DNA from: a virus
IMG/VR virus record: IMGVR_UViG_3300043775_002839
Span: 1 to 64,000 of that record
Direction: 5' to 3' (one strand)
DNA length: 64,000 nucleotides
In this document: positions 8,165 to 16,836 of the stretch, piece after piece
Numbering within the stretch: the stretch's first letter is position 1
How the letters are laid out: the number at the start of each line of letters is the position of its first letter
Program-made: the position numbers and the translations under genes
The notes under the pieces: generated by a model
The model's input: the letters and a program-made list of their open reading frames with translations, nothing else
Databases searched by the model: none
Told to the model about the DNA's origin: nothing

Positions 8165-9673
8165 TTGATTTTAACATTAACGGATGACAATCAATTTTTA
8201 AGAATTGATGAAGCAACCGAAATTGAGTTAGAGCAGATTAGAATCTCTCTGACCAAAAGAATAGAAAGTTGGAGGTTTCACCCTCTAGTAAAACGCGGAG
8301 TTTGGGATGGATATGTATCATATATTAAAGATGATAAATGGATTCCAGCCGGACTTTGGCGTCATGTTATGACAATATGCAAAGAATACCGATACGAACT
8401 TAAAATCGAGGGTATTAAGAGACTTATTGACTCCAATATTAATGCAGAACAATTTGAGGAATGGGCTCTAGAATTCTTTAAGGGTTCACAGTTTACTCCT
8501 CGTGACTATCAAATAGAAACTGCATATAACATACTAAAATTTAGAAAGTGTCTAGCAGAGCTTGCAACTTCAGCAGGTAAGACACTGATTAGCTTCATGA
8601 CCGTTGCATACATGCTTGAAAAAGGACATGCCCAACGGATTCTTTTTATTGTACCGAATGTTTCATTGGTTGTACAAGCCCATGAAGATTTCCATGAATA
8701 TAATTGTAAAAATAGAATTGACCTAAGAATCCAACAAATATTTGCAGGACAAGAGATTAAAAAGAACAAAAATATAATTATTGGAACCTATCAATCACTA
8801 ATTAAAAAAGAACCTGCTTATTTTGCAGAGTTTGATGCAGTTATTGTCGATGAAACTCATAAGGCAAAAGGAGCCAGCATCAAAGAAATTCTTAGCAAGT
8901 GTGTTAATGCAAAATATAGGTTTGGACTTTCAGGTACAATTCCAAAAGATGGTACGCTTGACAAATTAACCCTAATGAGCCAGACTGGACCTGTGATTAG
9001 TGAGGTTAAGGCAAGTTTCCTACAAGAGCAAGGACATATTGCTCAATGTGTTGTTAAGGTTATTGAAATGAACTATGCAACTCCAAAGCAGCGAACAGCC
9101 TTTATGGAATTGGCACAGAATAGATATGATAATAAAGATGTGTTCTCATTAGAACAAAACTTTGTAATCACTAGTGATGCCAGACTTAATTTTATTTCAA
9201 ATGTAATTTCAAGAGTACCCCGGAACTCATTGGTGCTTTTTCATCGAATAGAACATGGACAGAGACTCTATGAAAAGTTAAGGCAAGAGAGCAATAAAAG
9301 GGTATTTTATGTCGATGGTGGAACTGCTTCAGAAATCCGAGAGGAATACAAAAAGAAGATGGAGGCTGGAGATGAAATTGTAATTGTTGCAAGCTTTGGA
9401 ACCTTCTCTACAGGTATCTCAATCAAGAAAATACACAACATATTTTTTACTGAATCATTCAAATCAGAGGTAATTATAAGACAATCAATTGGACGTGGAC
9501 TACGACAGCATGCATCAAAAGACAAGGTATTAATTGTTGATTTTGTAGATGATATTAGAACAGTTGAATGGGATAATTATTTATATAAGCATGGAAAGGT
9601 GAGACAATCAATATACAAACAAGAGAAATTTGAATACACTGTAAAGAAAGTGGATTTTGATGGGGATATATAA
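8165..9673 (+). CDS. uvsW: UvsW recombination helicase
   Basis: 502 residues, close to T4 UvsW. An N-terminal DNA-binding domain (VKRGVWDGYVSYI) precedes SF2 motifs: Walker A ATSAGKT, DETH box, GLSGT, and motif VI QSIGRGLRQH. It unwinds R-loops and branched DNA, and in T4 helps switch from origin- to recombination-dependent replication. The start is probably TTG at 8165: the in-frame codon at 8159-8161 is TGA, and the nearby ATG at 8158 opens a different, nine-codon frame. Confidence 0.88.
   Translation: MILTLTDDNQFLRIDEATEIELEQIRISLTKRIESWRFHPLVKRGVWDGYVSYIKDDKWIPAGLWRHVMTICKEYRYELKIEGIKRLIDSNINAEQFEEWALEFFKGSQFTPRDYQIETAYNILKFRKCLAELATSAGKTLISFMTVAYMLEKGHAQRILFIVPNVSLVVQAHEDFHEYNCKNRIDLRIQQIFAGQEIKKNKNIIIGTYQSLIKKEPAYFAEFDAVIVDETHKAKGASIKEILSKCVNAKYRFGLSGTIPKDGTLDKLTLMSQTGPVISEVKASFLQEQGHIAQCVVKVIEMNYATPKQRTAFMELAQNRYDNKDVFSLEQNFVITSDARLNFISNVISRVPRNSLVLFHRIEHGQRLYEKLRQESNKRVFYVDGGTASEIREEYKKKMEAGDEIVIVASFGTFSTGISIKKIHNIFFTESFKSEVIIRQSIGRGLRQHASKDKVLIVDFVDDIRTVEWDNYLYKHGKVRQSIYKQEKFEYTVKKVDFDGDI
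9665..9673 (+). promoter_or_regulatory. GATATATAA promoter-like motif
   Basis: Exact motif match overlapping the uvsW stop codon, 41 bases ahead of the packaged-polyprotein start at 9706. Candidate late promoter for the internal-protein cluster. Confidence 0.55.
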
Positions 9674-9705
9674 ACATAATAACTTAATAAAAAAACATAT
9701 TAAAA

Positions 9706-12492
9706 ATGGCACAAGTTAATAGAATTTCTTCATTTAAGAGCTTTACTGAGGTTAAAAACCAGGAGGCTACAATGAAACTAAGAGAAACAAACAATGCAAA
9801 AAGACAGGAAACTGTTGGTAAAATTGGAGCAATCCTTGATGAAATGGGATTAACTTCTCTATCTGAACTGGATGAAGAGAAAAAACAAGCACTAATTAAC
9901 AAAATGTTTGGAAACGTTTCAGAAGATGAAGCAGAAGATATTGAAGACGAACTTAATAAATTAGGAGAACCTAAAAAACTAGAAGAGGGAAATGCATTTA
10001 TTTTTGCAGCCAGTAAAGCTAAACAAGATGGAAAATCTGAGTTTGAATTTAATGGTAAAAAATATAAAGTAACCATTAAAAAAGATACAGGTCTTAAAGA
10101 AGGTAATGCGTTTGGAGCTGCTGTTAAAAAAGCCAAAGAAGATGACGAAGATGAATTTGAAATTGACGGTGAAACTTACGAAATTGAAGAGGCTAAAAGA
10201 AGTAAATTTACTGGTAAAACTGCAAATGACCTATATACTCAAATTGGTGGAAAACCTGTAGAAGTTTTTGTTGGAAATGACTGGTACTCAGTTAACCCTG
10301 CAGAATTAAAAGGTGACAAAGGAGATTCTTTCATTGGATACACAAGAGATGGATCTGACCATGAATTCTATCTTAAAGACATTAGTTTTATACAAGAATC
10401 TTTAAATGAAGGTAAGCATGGAATGGCTAAAAAATTACTTAAAGGAATTGTTGATGGAGATTCTTCAGAAGCAGAAGGTATCAAATTATCAAAAGAATTA
10501 GCTGACCATTATTTAAACTGGATTAGCACATCTGCGTTTGGTAAGAAAAATGAAAACTTACCATTGAATATGTTGATAAATGCAAGTTTTAACTGGGGAA
10601 TTGAAAGACAATTAGACCCTAAATTAAAAGGAGAACTTGAAGCACTAAAAGCAAGCCAAAAGAAAAATGAATCTATAGTTAATGAAGCCCGTTCAATTGC
10701 TAAAATTCAATATGACTGGTCTAAACTGACAACTACAATGCAGGCTACCGCTCAAAATTGGAAAGCTGCTGAAGGGTCTGCTAAAGAAATGTTGCTTGGA
10801 AAATTAAAAGAAATGACTGCTCAAAAGAAAGCTCTAGAAGCTGAATTGGATGCGACAATTGCTGATAAAGACAAAGACCTAGAATTAGTAGTTTCTGAAG
10901 CATTCAACCGATTACCAAAAGATGTTATTGGAAATGAATTATACTTAGCATCTAAAAATTTAACCAACTTATTTAATAGTGCAAATGCCGGAAATGATAT
11001 TGACACTGGAGTAGTTGATTCTATCGTTAAACAATTAAACATTGTTAAAAAATCTGTTAAGAAATTTAACAATGCTGAAGAAGTTGCTGGAACTGTTTAT
11101 GAAGGAGAAGTATTATTATTTGATGAAATAGGAACGGAATTAGAAGCTCTTAAAAAGAAAATATCTGGCTTAATGAAAAGCGCAACAGATAAAAAATGGG
11201 TTTCAGCATTAGGTGCTGCTTCATCTGCACTTTCTAACTTAGATAGAAATTTAAGTCAATCAGATTCTAAATTAGGAGCTATTATTACCGAAGCTGATCT
11301 ATATGAAGGTAAAGCAAAAGACCTAAAACCAAATCATAAATACACATCAGACTACGGTGAAGTTACATTCATCAAATTAAATCCTGATGGTAAAACTATG
11401 AAGTTGCATTCAAAAGAAACTGGAGAAATTAAAACAGATATTTCAAATGCATACAATATGGAATTAATTGAATCAGTAGTTAATGAAGCTGAAAAGTTCA
11501 AAAGCACTAAAGATTTCATAGATTTCTTAGAGGAAATCGATGGTATGCCAGAGAATAGAATCAAAAGAATCATGGGTAAAGATTACATCGATACTCCAGG
11601 AGGTTTCAGAGATGAGGCAGATGATTATGATAATGACATCGAAGAGTATACCCTTTCTAACATGGGTAAATCTGATTTTAACGAACTTAAAACATGGTGG
11701 GAAAACAATGTTCAAGAATCTTTAACTGAAGGTCAAGATCCAAGCGCAGAAAAAACAAGTAGAGCTGAACAATTAAAAAAATTAAAAGCCTTTAAAGCTC
11801 GCCAAGAAGAAACAGAAAAACTTAAAAAACTACAAGCAAAAAGAGCTAAAGCCGCTGGATCTGCTAAAGAATCTGTAGTTGCTGAAGGTAAAGATGATTA
11901 TATGGCCAGATCTGGAAGTGCAGATATTAACATAAAGAAAGGTTATAAGCATTTAGTTGAATATGAGCTAGAAGACCTTTATAATAAATTAGGAGCATTA
12001 TCAAAAGAATATAAAATTAAAGGAATTACTGCTACCTTTGAATCAGTAGTTAATGAAGCTGAAGTTAGTTCTGATGATGAATTTAAAGAATACGCAATGA
12101 GCGTTTTGAAAAAAGCATTTGGAGATGACTTTGATGAGGCTAAAGCTGGAGAAGTAGTTGATGGAATTCTTAAAAAATGTGGAGATGATTACGGAGCTGC
12201 TGTTGGAATGCTAACAAGTTCTCTTGGAGAATCAGTAGTTACTGAAGCATTTGATGCAAACTACTGGGAAGATTACCATGAAAAATCTCCAAAAATAACA
12301 TCTGCATCTAAGGTAGCAAATGCTGTTGAAGATTGTGTTTGGGATTGGAATGATAATAATGAAAATGGCAAAGAAAATGAAGTTAGTAAGACTGGAGAAA
12401 AGAAAGTAATGAACTTGGCGCATGACTTTTTTAAAGCAAAAGGATACATCTCATTTGATATTATTGATGCAATGATTGCTCAGGAATCTTAA
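9706..12492 (+). CDS. Head-packaged polyprotein with about twelve prohead-protease sites
   Basis: 928 residues, acidic, Lys/Glu-rich, no membrane segment. The N-terminus (ISSFKSFTE) resembles the capsid-targeting peptides of the neighbours. Sites fitting the T4 gp21 rule (hydrophobic-x-E|A/G) follow Glu residues 94, 132, 162, 235, 327, 529, 534, 594, 675, 727, 784 and 847, many in the repeated context ESVVNE|A or ESLTE|G. Two tandem ~35-residue modules (EGNAF..A..KAK.D...EFE..G..Y) occupy about 94-162 and are cut exactly at their borders. Processing would yield a set of small internal proteins. Their functions are unknown. Confidence 0.7.
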   Translation: MAQVNRISSFKSFTEVKNQEATMKLRETNNAKRQETVGKIGAILDEMGLTSLSELDEEKKQALINKMFGNVSEDEAEDIEDELNKLGEPKKLEEGNAFIFAASKAKQDGKSEFEFNGKKYKVTIKKDTGLKEGNAFGAAVKKAKEDDEDEFEIDGETYEIEEAKRSKFTGKTANDLYTQIGGKPVEVFVGNDWYSVNPAELKGDKGDSFIGYTRDGSDHEFYLKDISFIQESLNEGKHGMAKKLLKGIVDGDSSEAEGIKLSKELADHYLNWISTSAFGKKNENLPLNMLINASFNWGIERQLDPKLKGELEALKASQKKNESIVNEARSIAKIQYDWSKLTTTMQATAQNWKAAEGSAKEMLLGKLKEMTAQKKALEAELDATIADKDKDLELVVSEAFNRLPKDVIGNELYLASKNLTNLFNSANAGNDIDTGVVDSIVKQLNIVKKSVKKFNNAEEVAGTVYEGEVLLFDEIGTELEALKKKISGLMKSATDKKWVSALGAASSALSNLDRNLSQSDSKLGAIITEADLYEGKAKDLKPNHKYTSDYGEVTFIKLNPDGKTMKLHSKETGEIKTDISNAYNMELIESVVNEAEKFKSTKDFIDFLEEIDGMPENRIKRIMGKDYIDTPGGFRDEADDYDNDIEEYTLSNMGKSDFNELKTWWENNVQESLTEGQDPSAEKTSRAEQLKKLKAFKARQEETEKLKKLQAKRAKAAGSAKESVVAEGKDDYMARSGSADINIKKGYKHLVEYELEDLYNKLGALSKEYKIKGITATFESVVNEAEVSSDDEFKEYAMSVLKKAFGDDFDEAKAGEVVDGILKKCGDDYGAAVGMLTSSLGESVVTEAFDANYWEDYHEKSPKITSASKVANAVEDCVWDWNDNNENGKENEVSKTGEKKVMNLAHDFFKAKGYISFDIIDAMIAQES

Positions 12493-12509
12493 AAATAATC
12501 TAAATAAAT

Positions 12510-12545
12510 AATACCTGATGTTTTACCATGTCAGGTATTTTTATT
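12510..12545 (+). terminator. Intrinsic terminator after polyprotein gene
   Basis: AATACCTGA (12510-12518) pairs with TCAGGTATT (12531-12539), followed by a T-rich run. A TATTATATTTACA element follows directly and may restart transcription at 12557. Confidence 0.8.
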
Positions 12546-12556
12546 ATATTTACACT

Positions 12557-12829
12557 ATGAAACACATTAACCTATTTGAAGAGTTCTTAAATGAATCTGA
12601 CTATACAGATGCAAGATCTGATTTGTCAGCTAAATCTCATGATATATTCATAAAAAGAAAAGAACTTAGAGATAAAGTAAATAGTTTGAATCAAAAGGTA
12701 GATGACCCAAAATCTGCAATTCAAGCCCAAATAGCAACTCTTAAGATGTCGCTTCTTGAACTTGATAATCAGAAAATAAAAATAAGCTCAACAATACTTG
12801 ATTTAAACAATAAACTAAGCAATTTATAA
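12557..12829 (+). CDS. Small head-targeted coiled-coil protein
   Basis: 90 residues from the ATG at 12557, which gives MKHINLFEEFLNE|S, the shared targeting peptide with a protease site after Glu13. An upstream in-frame ATG at 12518 falls inside the terminator hairpin and is unlikely to be used. The remainder is one long helical, Lys/Asp/Leu-rich coiled coil. Probably packaged in the head; function of the mature ~77 residues unknown. Confidence 0.65.
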   Translation: MKHINLFEEFLNESDYTDARSDLSAKSHDIFIKRKELRDKVNSLNQKVDDPKSAIQAQIATLKMSLLELDNQKIKISSTILDLNNKLSNL

Positions 12830-12830
12830 T

Positions 12831-14120
12831 ATGAAAACAAGAATCCTTAATTTTAACCGGTTCATAACTGAAAAGTATGAAGTTAAATTGAATGAGCAAT
12901 TGCTATTAGAAGGTGGAGCCGCTGGACATATGTCCCATCCATTTGATAATAATGACCTAACATTTGGCGACTTTAAGAATATGATTATTGGTGGACTTCA
13001 AGGAGAATTAAACTTCGAAGAGGAACCTACTGAAAAAACAGACGGTCAAAACGTTTTTGCAACTATTCAAAATGGTGAAGTTAAATTTGCCAGAAATAAA
13101 ACTGAGTTGCAAAACCCTATGAGTCTTAAGGATTTCCAAAATAAATTCGAGGGACATGCAAGTAAATTAGTACAAGATACTTTTCAATTTGCAGCCGCTG
13201 ATTTGGCAACCCTGCTTATAAAGTTACCCGCAAAAACACAAGACGAAGTGTTCCAGAATGGTCTGAACTTCATGAACATGGAGTTGATATATTCTGCTAA
13301 CCCTAATGTAATTCACTACGATGTTGATGTAATTCAATTCCATGGTATCAAGAAGACTGATGGAGCTGGAAATATAGTTGGAGACGACAATAGTGCGGCA
13401 AAAAGTGTTAGTGGAGTACTTAAATCCCTTAATGCTGATGTTGGAAAAACATTCACAATAATTCCTCCACAAGTTATTAAACTACAAAAAGATATAAACT
13501 TTGAAGAGAATCAGACTAAATTCTTAGGAAAACTTGAAGCTCTTAAAAATCGTTATAAATTAACAGATGCTGATGTAGTTGCCCGTTACCATGAAATGTG
13601 GTGGAGAGAGCAAATTGAAGCCTCATTTGGTGACCTACCGCAAAATATCAAAGAGGGTCTATTACTTAGATGGGCCTATGACGATAAGAAAACCTTAAAC
13701 CTTCGTTCATTAGACAAAGAATTGACCAAAGAGCAGGCAGAAGCTGTTAAGAAGTTTGATAAAGAAGACGTTAAAAAGAAATTCAAAGAAAATATTCGAC
13801 CATTCGAAGACCTTTTCTTAGAATTGGGAAGTGTTATCCTAAAGAATGCAAGTAATTTTGTTGCTGCTTCACCAGACAAAGAAATGCAAAGGCTACATAC
13901 TGAAATCCGAACCGAAGCCGACAAGATTAAACTTAATGGAGATGTAACTCAAATTGACAAAGTTGCAAAAGAACTTGACCGATTAGAGAGAATTGGAGGA
14001 ATCCAGTCTATTATACCGACTGAAGGTATTGTATTTTCATACAAAGGACACATGTACAAATTAACAGGAACATTCGCTTCCATAAATGGATTATTAGGTA
14101 TTATTAGGTATGGGAGGTAA
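12831..14120 (+). CDS. KxDG-type ligase-like nucleotidyltransferase, head-targeted
   Basis: 429 residues. Covalent nucleotidyltransferase motifs are visible: motif I EKTDGQN (Lys69 as the AMP/GMP acceptor), a motif III-like NMELIYSANPNVIHYD, motif IV EGIVF (Glu398) and motif V HMYKLTG. These are shared by RNA/DNA ligases and capping enzymes. The N-terminus carries possible prohead-protease sites FITE|K, KLNE|Q and LLLE|G (Glu27). The conserved-looking GGAAGHMSHPF begins right after the last of these. It may act as an RNA or DNA ligase delivered with the genome; the substrate cannot be read from sequence. Confidence 0.7.
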   Translation: MKTRILNFNRFITEKYEVKLNEQLLLEGGAAGHMSHPFDNNDLTFGDFKNMIIGGLQGELNFEEEPTEKTDGQNVFATIQNGEVKFARNKTELQNPMSLKDFQNKFEGHASKLVQDTFQFAAADLATLLIKLPAKTQDEVFQNGLNFMNMELIYSANPNVIHYDVDVIQFHGIKKTDGAGNIVGDDNSAAKSVSGVLKSLNADVGKTFTIIPPQVIKLQKDINFEENQTKFLGKLEALKNRYKLTDADVVARYHEMWWREQIEASFGDLPQNIKEGLLLRWAYDDKKTLNLRSLDKELTKEQAEAVKKFDKEDVKKKFKENIRPFEDLFLELGSVILKNASNFVAASPDKEMQRLHTEIRTEADKIKLNGDVTQIDKVAKELDRLERIGGIQSIIPTEGIVFSYKGHMYKLTGTFASINGLLGIIRYGR

Positions 14121-14931
14121 AAAATACAACTACATTTATAAAACAACCTGCATAATTACAAATAAGTTTTATATTGGAATGCATTCAACCGACAATCTAG
14201 AAGATGGTTACATTGGTTCAGGTAAAAGGTTATGGCATTCAATTAATAAACATGGAAAGGACAATCATGTTTGCCAGATATTGGAATTCTTACCTGATAG
14301 AAAATCATTAGCTGAAAGAGAAAAGGAAATTGTTAACATAGAAATGTTAAACGAGGAACTATGTATGAATATCACAACAGGTGGTGAAGGCGGTTATAAT
14401 TTAAAAGCAGTTGAATCTAATAGACTTAAAAAAGGCAAAACATACGAAGAAATATTTAAAACCCCAGAAATGGCAGAGTATAGAAGACAATTAGCAAAAG
14501 ATAATTACAGTAAATCTATTGAAAGTTATAATTTTAAAAATATAGATAAAAATAAACATTTTGAAATATGTAAAAAAGGAGCAATTGCGCATCAAAATTC
14601 TGAGTATATCCATAGTGAAGAAACTAAATCTAAAATAAAAGATTCTAATAAAAATAGAGATTGGTCAGATAGAAAAACTGAAGATTATAGAAACAACATA
14701 TCAATAAAAACTAAAGAGGCAATGTCCAAATTAGATAATAAATTTCAAGAAAAAGCTTTAGAATCAAGATTAATATATTGGTCTAATAAAAGAATTGAAC
14801 AGATTAATAATATCATTGAACTTCAAAACACGGGTAATACCCCAAAAGAAATAAGAGTTAAATTAAATATGTCATATCATGTTTATAATTCTAGAATAAA
14901 AGAAATAAATACGATAGATAAATCAATATAA
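14110..14931 (+). CDS. GIY-YIG endonuclease (homing-type)
   Basis: 273 residues. The N-terminal domain has YIYKTTCIITNKFYIG with DGYIGSG further on and a catalytic-type Glu in AEREKEIVNIE, the GIY-YIG nuclease pattern of T4 Seg proteins. The rest is Lys/Asn-rich with NUMOD-like spacing and a C-terminal helix-turn-helix-like stretch (NTPKEIRVKLNMSYHVYNSRIKEI). The gene begins inside the last codons of the ligase-like gene and ends 9 bases before the next, so it looks inserted between two packaged-enzyme genes. It is more AT-rich than its neighbours. Confidence 0.8.
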   Translation: MGGKKYNYIYKTTCIITNKFYIGMHSTDNLEDGYIGSGKRLWHSINKHGKDNHVCQILEFLPDRKSLAEREKEIVNIEMLNEELCMNITTGGEGGYNLKAVESNRLKKGKTYEEIFKTPEMAEYRRQLAKDNYSKSIESYNFKNIDKNKHFEICKKGAIAHQNSEYIHSEETKSKIKDSNKNRDWSDRKTEDYRNNISIKTKEAMSKLDNKFQEKALESRLIYWSNKRIEQINNIIELQNTGNTPKEIRVKLNMSYHVYNSRIKEINTIDKSI

Positions 14932-14940
14932 TTTAAGATA

Positions 14941-16812
14941 ATGGCATTACAAAAATTAAGAGAGTATTTTAACGAAACCAATAGAGAAACCTTTATTGAA
15001 ATGTTAAAAAATAGGGTGTTAGTAACTGAGAAAGTTTCTGCACCTACATTTCTTGTTAAAAGAAATCTTGATGGATTTGAATATTTTAAATCTTCAAATT
15101 CAGACAAATTAAATCTAGTTGACCGAACTATTATCTCCCTATATGAGATTGCAATCAACTACATGCAAAGTTTGCCAAGTGAAACTAAAAGTCAAATGCC
15201 AATTGATTGGAGATTTGGTTTTGAATACCTTCCGGAAGTTAATGTATCTAAAATTAAATACGGGAAAACTCCAAAAAATAACCTAATCTTGACTCATATC
15301 CAACAACTTGGAGAAGGAGATAGGGTTAAGAAAACTATAAATGACCCAGTTATCCTAAATAAATGGGCAAAAATTCTTGATGTTCAACAGCCAAGCGTAA
15401 TTTTTGATGGCTATTTATCTCAATTACAACGGGATGAATTACTTGAAGTACTTGGAATGAGCGATAGAGAATTTAGCGAATCATTTGACTATTTGCCGGA
15501 AACAAAAGACAAAACTAGTTTTACTAGTAAAATAGTTAAACTTTTTAACAATAGTGCTTTTGAAACTGCCTTAAATTCTGACATTGATGATGAATTTGAT
15601 GGATTAGTTGTTAATTTTATTGATGAAAAATCTATTAAATCTTTTAAATTAGAGGACTTTATCCGAAAAACTGCAGTTGATAACTCTTCAAGTCACATGT
15701 ATCAAATTGCAGTCACTGACTTTTTAGAATTTATAACTCAATTTAAGATCGATGAAGTTCAACTTGAAGACGAAAGAGCCGATTATAGATACCTTGAAAT
15801 AATGTCGATTATATTTAATGAATATGTTGACAAAAACTCTTCAAAATATATTGGAGTTAATTTTGAAAGCGCTGAATTTTCATCAGCAAATTCTTTTAAA
15901 TTAAACTCAAAATATATTACCGATGAAAAAACCTTAAAATATGTTTCTAACGATATTTTAGCGGAACTTTTTAAAATGATTTTAGGTTCTTTTAGAAAGA
16001 AGCGAACAAAAACATCAGACTTAATAGATGAGGACACTATGGAACGTTTAAATGAAATAATTGAAAAAATCAATGAAAAAATATTTGTTGAAAGCACTGA
16101 TGAAAATTCAATCTATGATTATCAAAATTTTATGTTGCGCGATAGGATTAAATCTTCAGTTAACCTGAATGAAGCGCTTAAACTTACTCACGTTGAACAA
16201 GGAAAACAACCAGTAAATATGTTTGTTGGAAGATTTCAGCCATTTACACTGGGACATGCAAAGGTTTTAGAAACTATACATAAAGAGAATGGATTCCCTG
16301 TAGTTGTATTCCTTGTTAAATCAAAAACCAAAAAGAAAGGTGATGAATTTAGCAGACCATACGATGAAAAGACTCAAATCGATATGTTTAAAAACGTCCA
16401 AAAACAATACTCATTCTTAAAAGAAATATTTGTAGTTCCGACTGGAGGTATCGATGTTATGTTTAATGAGATGAGACCTAAATACGAACCAGTACTTTGG
16501 GGAACGGGAAGCGACCGAATGACAAGTTATGGTTATCAAGTTAATAATGATGCGTATAGAGACCAATTAAACTGTAGAGCTGATTTTGGACTTTTTGAAA
16601 TTCCAAGAACTGACGATGATATTTCGGCTACTGCAGTTAGAAATGCCTTATTAGCAGGTGATGAAAAACAATTTAACAATCTAACGCCAAAGGCAGTTCA
16701 TTCGATGTATAAAGAATTAAAATCTAAAATTGAAGATGCTATGGGAGTTGTTGCCGAATCAGTTACAAATGATATTATGACATTCGAACAATTTATTAAT
16801 AAAGATATATAA
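14941..16812 (+). CDS. Head-packaged protein with NMN-adenylyltransferase-like domain
   Basis: 623 residues. Residues ~425-600 form a nucleotidyltransferase domain of the NadM/NMNAT type: MFVGRFQPFTLGHAK (HxGH-class motif) and ISATAVRNALLAGDE (ISxTxxR). Protease-type sites NLNE|A (after Glu411) and VVAE|S (after Glu606) bracket this domain and would free a 195-residue enzyme. The N-terminal ~410 residues are unrecognised. The extreme C-terminus, MTFEQFINKD, resembles the neighbours' N-terminal targeting peptide, here at the other end. The likely role is NAD synthesis or a related nucleotidyl transfer early in infection; substrate is inferred. Confidence 0.75.
   Translation: MALQKLREYFNETNRETFIEMLKNRVLVTEKVSAPTFLVKRNLDGFEYFKSSNSDKLNLVDRTIISLYEIAINYMQSLPSETKSQMPIDWRFGFEYLPEVNVSKIKYGKTPKNNLILTHIQQLGEGDRVKKTINDPVILNKWAKILDVQQPSVIFDGYLSQLQRDELLEVLGMSDREFSESFDYLPETKDKTSFTSKIVKLFNNSAFETALNSDIDDEFDGLVVNFIDEKSIKSFKLEDFIRKTAVDNSSSHMYQIAVTDFLEFITQFKIDEVQLEDERADYRYLEIMSIIFNEYVDKNSSKYIGVNFESAEFSSANSFKLNSKYITDEKTLKYVSNDILAELFKMILGSFRKKRTKTSDLIDEDTMERLNEIIEKINEKIFVESTDENSIYDYQNFMLRDRIKSSVNLNEALKLTHVEQGKQPVNMFVGRFQPFTLGHAKVLETIHKENGFPVVVFLVKSKTKKKGDEFSRPYDEKTQIDMFKNVQKQYSFLKEIFVVPTGGIDVMFNEMRPKYEPVLWGTGSDRMTSYGYQVNNDAYRDQLNCRADFGLFEIPRTDDDISATAVRNALLAGDEKQFNNLTPKAVHSMYKELKSKIEDAMGVVAESVTNDIMTFEQFINKDI
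16804..16812 (+). promoter_or_regulatory. GATATATAA promoter-like motif
   Basis: Exact motif, 33 bases ahead of the ATG at 16837 and overlapping the previous stop codon. Confidence 0.6.
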
Positions 16813-16836
16813 AACATAAATAAATATAAAAATACT

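Noticed and set aside
9684-10136. 150-residue minus-strand ORF opposite the polyprotein start
   Set aside because: A Ser/Phe/Leu-rich shadow of Glu/Lys-rich coding sequence; the + frame has clear repeated protein motifs.
12518-12556. Upstream ATG for the small coiled-coil gene
   Set aside because: It is within the terminator hairpin, and the ATG at 12557 gives the shared MKHINLFEEFLNE start.
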